This document shows positions 4,852-8,606 of a stretch of DNA of 8,606 nt, one piece after another. Under the pieces are notes generated by a model, which was given only the letters and a program-made list of their open reading frames with translations, had not been told where the DNA came from and did no database searches. The translations under genes and the position numbers were made by a program. The first letter of the stretch is position 1. Every line of letters begins with the position of its first letter. This stretch comes from Methanobrevibacter sp. (lineage in GTDB: Archaea > Methanobacteriota > Methanobacteria > Methanobacteriales > Methanobacteriaceae), in NCBI GenBank assembly GCA_031289975.1, contig JAITOM010000355.1, positions 1 through 8,606 of the forward strand, in the 5' to 3' direction.

Positions 4852-5463
4852 ATGTATTTAGGTAGAATATTAGCAATAGGGATGAGTAAAGAAAATAAAC
4901 CTTTTATTGCTTATAGGGTATCAAGCAGGTCTTTTCCAAATAGAAGAGTGAATGTATCTAAAACAACTGCTTCAATAATCCCAAAAGAAGGATATGAAAA
5001 GGATATTTTTGAAAATCCTTATATAGCCTATAATTGTTTAAAAATAGTTGATAATATAGGTGTTATAACAAATGGTTCTCACACAGATATTATTGCTGAT
5101 AAAATAAACTCTAAAATGAATTTAAAAGATGCTTTAACTTTATCTCTTTTTGCAATGGATTATGAGAAAGATGATTTTAACACTCCAAGAATAGCTGGTG
5201 TTGTTAATCCAGATGAATATGAAGCTTATATTGGTATTGTGACTCATGAGAAAATTTTAGTTGAAAAAATTGACTATGGGGTAGCTAAATTCATATCTAC
5301 TTACGAACAACAAACTCCAAAGTTAGTTGAATTTCCAGTTGAAAATTCTAAAGATCTTGCAGAATTTATTTTTAATAAAGGAGAATTTAAAAATTTCACA
5401 AATCCAGTTTCTTCTATTGGATCTATTTATGATGATAAATGGACAATAGAGTCCATTGATTAA
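4852..5463 (+). CDS. purO: Archaeal IMP cyclohydrolase PurO
   Basis: It closes the ring of 5-formamidoimidazole-4-carboxamide ribotide (FAICAR) to give IMP, the last step of purine synthesis in many archaea, in place of the bacterial PurH cyclohydrolase domain. The protein matches the Methanothermobacter enzyme along its whole length. Motifs are M-Y-L-G-R-I-L-A (1-8), Y-R-V-S-S-R-S-F-P-N-R (21-31), N-P-Y-I-A-Y-N-C (55-62), N-G-S-H-T-D-I-I-A-D-K (74-84), A-M-D-Y-E-K-D...N-T-P-R-I-A-G (101-116) and F-I-S-T-Y-E-Q (147-153). The family has an N-terminal-nucleophile-hydrolase-like fold. The ATG at 4852 gives the family's M-Y-L-G-R start, with GGTG 6 nt upstream; 203 residues is the normal length. 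It is flanked by long noncoding DNA and so probably transcribed alone. A compact hairpin follows its stop codon. Confidence 0.97.
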   Translation: MYLGRILAIGMSKENKPFIAYRVSSRSFPNRRVNVSKTTASIIPKEGYEKDIFENPYIAYNCLKIVDNIGVITNGSHTDIIADKINSKMNLKDALTLSLFAMDYEKDDFNTPRIAGVVNPDEYEAYIGIVTHEKILVEKIDYGVAKFISTYEQQTPKLVEFPVENSKDLAEFIFNKGEFKNFTNPVSSIGSIYDDKWTIESID

Positions 5464-5469
5464 TAACGT

Positions 5470-5495
5470 TATCATAATGGGCAATAATTATGATA
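5470..5495. other. Perfect 9-bp hairpin after purO
   Basis: TATCATAAT-GGGCAATA-ATTATGATA starts 7 bp after the purO stop codon. There is no T-run behind it, so it is not a classic terminator. It may be an mRNA 3'-end or stability element, or a palindromic protein site. Confidence 0.45.
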
Positions 5496-6120
5496 TAAAC
5501 ATGAATTTTGAATTAAAAACAATAAAATCTTTTAAAATATAAACTATCTCTAAAATTTGTTAAGAGATCCAACTTTCTAAAAAATTGAATTATAATCTAT
5601 AAGATTTATTATATTACCATCACCAGAATAAGTCTTAGTTATTTCACTAAAACAAGGATAACGATATAATATTGATGCCGTCTAAATTTTCACTGATAAG
5701 CTTTATTAGTATTAATTTTGGAGTGGTATCAAAAATTTAACTGAAATCAAATTTTTATTTTAAAAAAACTTTAAAATTTCAATAAGACTTAAAATCATCG
5801 CTCATGTATACTTATCAATTGCAAAATAAAATTATTTTGAAAGCTTTTTCATAGAAGTTTTGACAGAAATTAAGAAAGCATGCTTTTATTAATACATATT
5901 TAGAAAGATTTTTCTTTGAAATTCCTCTAAATATATTTAAAAAAGGTCTTAATAAAGAATTTCTATTTTCACAATTGTTATTATGTAAATAAAAAATTTT
6001 AATATGTCATTAACATTTTCATCTTAACTTTCTTTTTCTAAAGATAAGTTTCATCTTACCAATTTATTTATAATTTAATTAAAAAATTCATCAATTATTT
6101 AATAATTTAATTTAATAACT
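5496..6120. other. Intergenic region between purO and cofE
   Basis: There is no intact gene in over 600 bp. A plus-strand frame around 5690-5880, broken by stops, reads S-G-I-K-N-L-T-E-I-K then R-L-K-I-I-A-H-V-Y-L-S-I-A. This faintly recalls the C-terminal part of some DDE transposases, but it is too weak to call a pseudogene. The last 100 bp are low-complexity A/T. Confidence 0.4.
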
Positions 6121-6130
6121 ATTTAAATCA
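6119..6130 (+). promoter_or_regulatory. Candidate TATA box of cofE-cofD
   Basis: CTATTTAAATCA is centred near 6125. It predicts a transcript start around 6150, which lies downstream of the ATG at 6130 but upstream of the ATG at 6163. That supports 6163 as the cofE start. Confidence 0.45.
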
Positions 6131-6162
6131 TGAGTCAAACTATTAAAATAATGGAAGATAAT

Positions 6163-6927
6163 ATGAAAATTGAATTAATTGGATTAAAATACATACCCCT
6201 CATAAACGAAAAAACAGATTTATCTAAACTAATCGTAGATACTCTTGAAAAACAAAAGTTCAATATTGAGGACGAAGATATTATTTTAATAGCTGAAACC
6301 TTAATATCAAAATCTGAAAATAATATCATTGAATTGGATAAAATCAAAGCAAGTGAAAAAAGTATTAAAATAGCTAAGAAAGTTGGTAAAAGACCTGAAC
6401 TTGTAGAATCTATTATTAATGAATCTAAGGAAATAATAACTATTGGGAGGGATTTCATAATAGCTGAAACTAAACATGGATTTGTTTGTGCAAATGCAGG
6501 AATTGATGAATCTAATGTCGAATTAGGATTTGCAACACCTATTCCTATTAATCCTGACAAATCAGCCTCAAAAATTAGGAAAACATTGGAAAATAAATAC
6601 AATATAAACTTAGCTATTATAATAACGGATACTCAAGGACGAGCTTTTAGAAATGGAGCTGTTGGATTAGCCATTGGATCTTCTGGAATAGATCCTTTAT
6701 GGAAAAGGAAAGAAGAAAAGGATTTGTATGGTAAAGAACTTAAAACTACTGAAATAGCTATTGCTGATGAATTATCTGCTGCAGCATCTTTAATCATGGG
6801 TCAAGCTGATGAAGGAATGCCAATTGTAATTATAAGAGGATTTTCAAACTTTAAAAATCTACGAAACACTGAAGAAGGAATTAAATCATTACTTAGACCA
6901 AAGGAACAAGATGTTTTTAGAAAATAA
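6163..6927 (+). CDS. cofE: Coenzyme F420-0:L-glutamate ligase
   Basis: GTP-dependent ligase that adds L-glutamate residues to F420-0, giving F420-1 and then the gamma-linked F420-2 of methanogens. The 254 residues match the archaeal CofE family from end to end. Motifs are G-L-K-Y-I-P-L-I (7-14), E-T-L-I-S-K-S-E (45-52), V-C-A-N-A-G-I-D-E-S-N-V (108-119), I-I-T-D-T-Q-G-R-A-F-R-N-G-A-V-G (153-168), K-D-L-Y-G-K-E-L (186-193) and D-E-L...L-I-M-G-Q-A-D-E-G-M-P (202-220). The Asp residues of A-G-I-D and I-T-D-T correspond to the metal- and nucleotide-binding acids of the Archaeoglobus enzyme. An ATG 33 bases upstream (6130) lies beside the TATA box and lacks a ribosome site; the ATG at 6163 has GGAAG 5 nt upstream and gives the family's usual N-terminus. 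cofD follows 39 nt downstream. Confidence 0.96.
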   Translation: MKIELIGLKYIPLINEKTDLSKLIVDTLEKQKFNIEDEDIILIAETLISKSENNIIELDKIKASEKSIKIAKKVGKRPELVESIINESKEIITIGRDFIIAETKHGFVCANAGIDESNVELGFATPIPINPDKSASKIRKTLENKYNINLAIIITDTQGRAFRNGAVGLAIGSSGIDPLWKRKEEKDLYGKELKTTEIAIADELSAAASLIMGQADEGMPIVIIRGFSNFKNLRNTEEGIKSLLRPKEQDVFRK

Positions 6928-6966
6928 TTAATTAAGCTATGAATTTTAATTGTTGGAGATGTTAAG

Positions 6967-7866
6967 TTGATTACAATTTTATCTGGTGGAACAGGAACTC
7001 CTAAGTTAATCCAAGGCATTAAAAGAATTTATGATCAAAGAAAAATAAATGTTATAGTTAACACATTAGAAAATGATTACTTTTCAGGAGTCTATGTTGC
7101 TGCAGATATTGACACTGTTATCTACACATTCGCAGATTTAATCAATGATGAAACATGGTATGGACTTAAATATGATACATTCATTACTCATGAAAAGCTT
7201 AGTGAATTAAATTCTCCAGAGTTACTTAAGATTGGAGATAAGGATAGAGCTTTAAAGATACAAAAAACTCAATTATTGAAAGATTACAGTCTTAGTAAAA
7301 CAGTGGATATACAAAGAAAGAATTTAAATATCAAAGCAAAAATAATTCCAATGAGTAATGAAAAATCTCAAATAAAAGTAGTAACAGATATTGGAGATTT
7401 GGAATTTCATCAATTCTTAATAGCTAAAAAATCAGAACCTAAGGTTAAAAATATAATATTTAATAAGGTTAAACCATCTGAAGAAGTTATTATAACTATA
7501 GAAAAAGCTGATATGGTTATAATCGGTCCATCAAATCCAATTACCTCTATACTTCCAATTATTTCAATGAAAGATGTTGAGAAAGCATTGAAAAAAGCTT
7601 ATGTTGTAGCTGTATCGCCCATTATAGGTAATAATCCTGTAAGTGGTCCAGCAGGTAAGTTTATGAATGCTTTAGGATATGAAGTATCTGCTTATGGAGT
7701 GGCTTCAATATATAGTAGTTTTTTAAATAAATTCATCATTGATAAGGAAGATATTAAATTTAGGAAAAAAATAGGGAAAATAGTTAATGAGGTAGAAATA
7801 GCTAACACTAAAATGACCAATATAAATACAAAAGTAGAGCTTGCAAAGCTTATTTTAGATAAATAA
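6967..7866 (+). CDS. cofD: 2-phospho-L-lactate transferase CofD
   Basis: It transfers the phospholactate (or phosphoenolpyruvate-derived) moiety from its guanosine-diphosphate-activated donor to deazaflavin Fo, giving F420-0 (or its dehydro form), the substrate of CofE. Motifs are I-L-S-G-G-T-G-T-P-K-L (4-14), V-N-T-L-E-N-D (31-37), D-I-D-T-V-I-Y (47-53), I-G-D-K-D-R-A (89-95), I-I-G-P-S-N-P-I-T-S-I (185-195) and V-S-P-I-I-G-N-N-P-V-S-G-P-A-G (216-230). The length of 299 residues is normal. Small departures are A-A-D-I-D where most relatives have S-P-D-I-D, and W-Y-G-L for W-G-I. The start codon is TTG; GGAGAT ends 6 nt before it, and the ATG overlapping that site runs into a stop after three codons. 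It lies 39 nt after cofE with no promoter visible, so the pair is probably one operon with the later enzyme encoded first. Confidence 0.96.
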   Translation: MITILSGGTGTPKLIQGIKRIYDQRKINVIVNTLENDYFSGVYVAADIDTVIYTFADLINDETWYGLKYDTFITHEKLSELNSPELLKIGDKDRALKIQKTQLLKDYSLSKTVDIQRKNLNIKAKIIPMSNEKSQIKVVTDIGDLEFHQFLIAKKSEPKVKNIIFNKVKPSEEVIITIEKADMVIIGPSNPITSILPIISMKDVEKALKKAYVVAVSPIIGNNPVSGPAGKFMNALGYEVSAYGVASIYSSFLNKFIIDKEDIKFRKKIGKIVNEVEIANTKMTNINTKVELAKLILDK

Positions 7867-7880
7867 TAAAATTTAGGCTC

Positions 7881-7902
7881 ATAGATTTTAAAATTTTTTA
7901 AA
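7881..7902 (+). terminator. Weak terminator candidate after cofD
   Basis: ATTTTAAAATTTTTTAAA follows the cofD stop by about 20 nt and includes a small palindrome and a six-T run. In this AT-rich background it is only a modest candidate. Confidence 0.25.
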
Positions 7903-7981
7903 TACTGATTAAAAATGAATAGTTAATCTATTAAGCATAATTAAGTTAATTAATCAGAATGGTGTGAAAATTGAAATAAAA

Positions 7982-8089
7982 ATGAATATCAAAGTAAGAG
8001 TAAATGATACAGAATATAACAGATTATTAAAAATTCAAGATAAATATAAGGCTCATGTGTATGTTATATTACAAAACTTATTATATTAA
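7982..8089 (+). CDS. Possible 35-residue ribbon-helix-helix microprotein
   Basis: The ATG frame encodes M-N-I-K-V-R-V-N-D-T-E-Y, then a helix-like N-R-L-L-K-I-Q-D-K-Y, then V-Y-V-I-L-Q-N-L-L-Y. The strand-helix-turn-helix pattern is what a minimal CopG/Arc-type DNA-binding protein would show, with the alternating K-V-R-V strand as the DNA-reading ribbon. The start is unclear. GGTGTGA (7961-7967) is too far from this ATG but well placed for an in-frame ATT at 7970; an in-frame GTG overlaps the site at 7964 and would give 41 residues. The helix 2 region is short compared with typical family members, so it may be truncated. It lies about 115 bp after cofD. It could be a chance frame. Confidence 0.35.
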   Translation: MNIKVRVNDTEYNRLLKIQDKYKAHVYVILQNLLY

Positions 8090-8200
8090 TTCAAAAAATT
8101 TTTTACAAATTATTTTTTTAAATATTATCATTTTTGTTATAGATTTAATTTAAAGAAATAAAACTATTTTCAATATAACTATTTAATTGAATTTTAAGAA

Positions 8201-8409
8201 ATATAGTCATTATAGGAAAGTCCTTAAATTTTAAATGATAATTTTATTTATTAAATTATTCAATTTTAATTATAACTTTATAAACACATATTATTTTAAA
8301 TTTTAAATAATATAAATTTATTTTAAATTAATATTTTTTAATAATATTTATTTTTAAAAAAATTATTTATTATATTGTAGAACTTAAATTTTTGCAAAAA
8401 TTGTTACTT
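8201..8409 (-). repeat. Dispersed repeat of about 210 bp, copy 2 (inverted relative to 4372-4582)
   Basis: This is the reverse-complement partner of 4372-4582, with three co-linear high-identity blocks (109 of 115 positions in total). It lies downstream of cofD and the small ribbon-helix-helix frame. Together the two copies bracket about 3.6 kb holding purO, cofE and cofD. Confidence 0.75.
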
Positions 8410-8474
8410 TTAATTTTTATTAAAATCATTTTTTTTAAAGTTAAATTATTGTTTTTAAAAATAAATAAAATAAA

Positions 8475-8606
8475 CTATAGTGGAATAAAAAAAGTTTGTA
8501 ATTAATCATTTATTTTTATTTGCTTAGTTTTTAATAATATTTTTTAATATTTTATTAAATTATTAATTAATAAATTTAATTATTTTATTTTTTAAAATAA
8601 ATAATA
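8475..8606 (+). repeat. Dispersed AT-rich repeat, copy 2 (direct), running off the window
   Basis: It shares the exact 22-mer at 8494-8515 with 1402-1423, and the flanking CTATAGTG..ATAAAAA stretch. Downstream similarity to 1424-1500 is looser and AT-rich. The repeat may continue past the window edge. Confidence 0.55.

Larger units (their letters stand above)
8090..8606. other. AT-rich, repeat-filled right end of window
   Basis: No gene is visible. The region is built largely from two dispersed repeats (8201-8409 inverted, 8475 to the edge direct), joined by low-complexity A/T sequence. Confidence 0.5.

Noticed and set aside
6130..6162. Eleven-codon N-terminal extension of cofE
   Set aside because: There is no ribosome site before 6130, the TATA box is adjacent to it, and the CofE family begins at the M-K-I-E-L segment.
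6135..6602. 155-codon minus-strand frame inside cofE
   Set aside because: It is the antisense shadow of a confidently identified gene.
6801..7019. 72-codon minus-strand frame over the cofE-cofD junction
   Set aside because: It is antisense to two well-supported genes and spans their ribosome site.
8214..8225. AGGAAAGTCCTT-like palindrome as a nitrogen-regulator (NrpR) operator
   Set aside because: The spacing does not fit GGAA-N8-TTCC, and it lies inside a dispersed repeat with no promoter nearby.
1..8606. CRISPR array
   Set aside because: No series of regularly spaced identical repeats exists; all repeats found are tandem pairs or dispersed pairs.

Overview
The window looks like chromosomal DNA of a very AT-rich methanogenic archaeon of the Methanobacteriales, most likely Methanobrevibacter or Methanosphaera. 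The evidence is an HMf-type archaeal histone, archaeal GTP cyclohydrolase III, archaeal IMP cyclohydrolase PurO, the coenzyme F420 genes cofE and cofD, purine-rich Shine-Dalgarno sites (GGAG, GGTG, GAGGT) and archaeal TATA boxes. Genus and species cannot be fixed from the sequence alone.

Layout. Positions 1-108 are the 3' end of a 23S rRNA. A T/G-rich spacer follows, then a 5S rRNA (389-509) and an oligo-T terminator zone containing a perfect 21-bp tandem duplication. At 612-923 lies a long imperfect palindrome with arms of about 110 bp, ahead of a small secreted or membrane-anchored protein (954-1325). Two minus-strand genes come next: GTP cyclohydrolase III (2557-3333) and, downstream of it, a dihydrouridine-synthase-like TIM-barrel protein (1610-2350). 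They are separated by a 137-bp segment bounded by 21-bp inverted repeats. On the plus strand follow a histone (4005-4229), purO (4852-5463), a probable cofE-cofD operon (6163-7866) and a possible 35-residue ribbon-helix-helix protein (7982-8089).

How the genes fit together. GTP cyclohydrolase III opens the GTP ring to make the precursor of the riboflavin and deazaflavin (Fo) branch. CofD and CofE then convert Fo to F420-0 and add the glutamates. PurO closes the purine ring to IMP, upstream of GTP. The window therefore carries the GTP-to-F420 route from both ends, in separately promoted units.

The intergenic DNA is long and repeat-rich. A repeat of about 210 bp occurs in inverted orientation at 4372-4582 and 8201-8409, bracketing purO, cofE and cofD. 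Another repeat occurs at 1383-1500 and at the right edge of the window. The items most worth a second look are: the 612-923 palindrome, whose base differences favour pairing in plus-strand RNA; an apparent ATT start codon for the TIM-barrel gene; the 21-bp inverted repeat that supplies the GTP cyclohydrolase stop codon; and a Cys-Lys-Cys tail on the histone.
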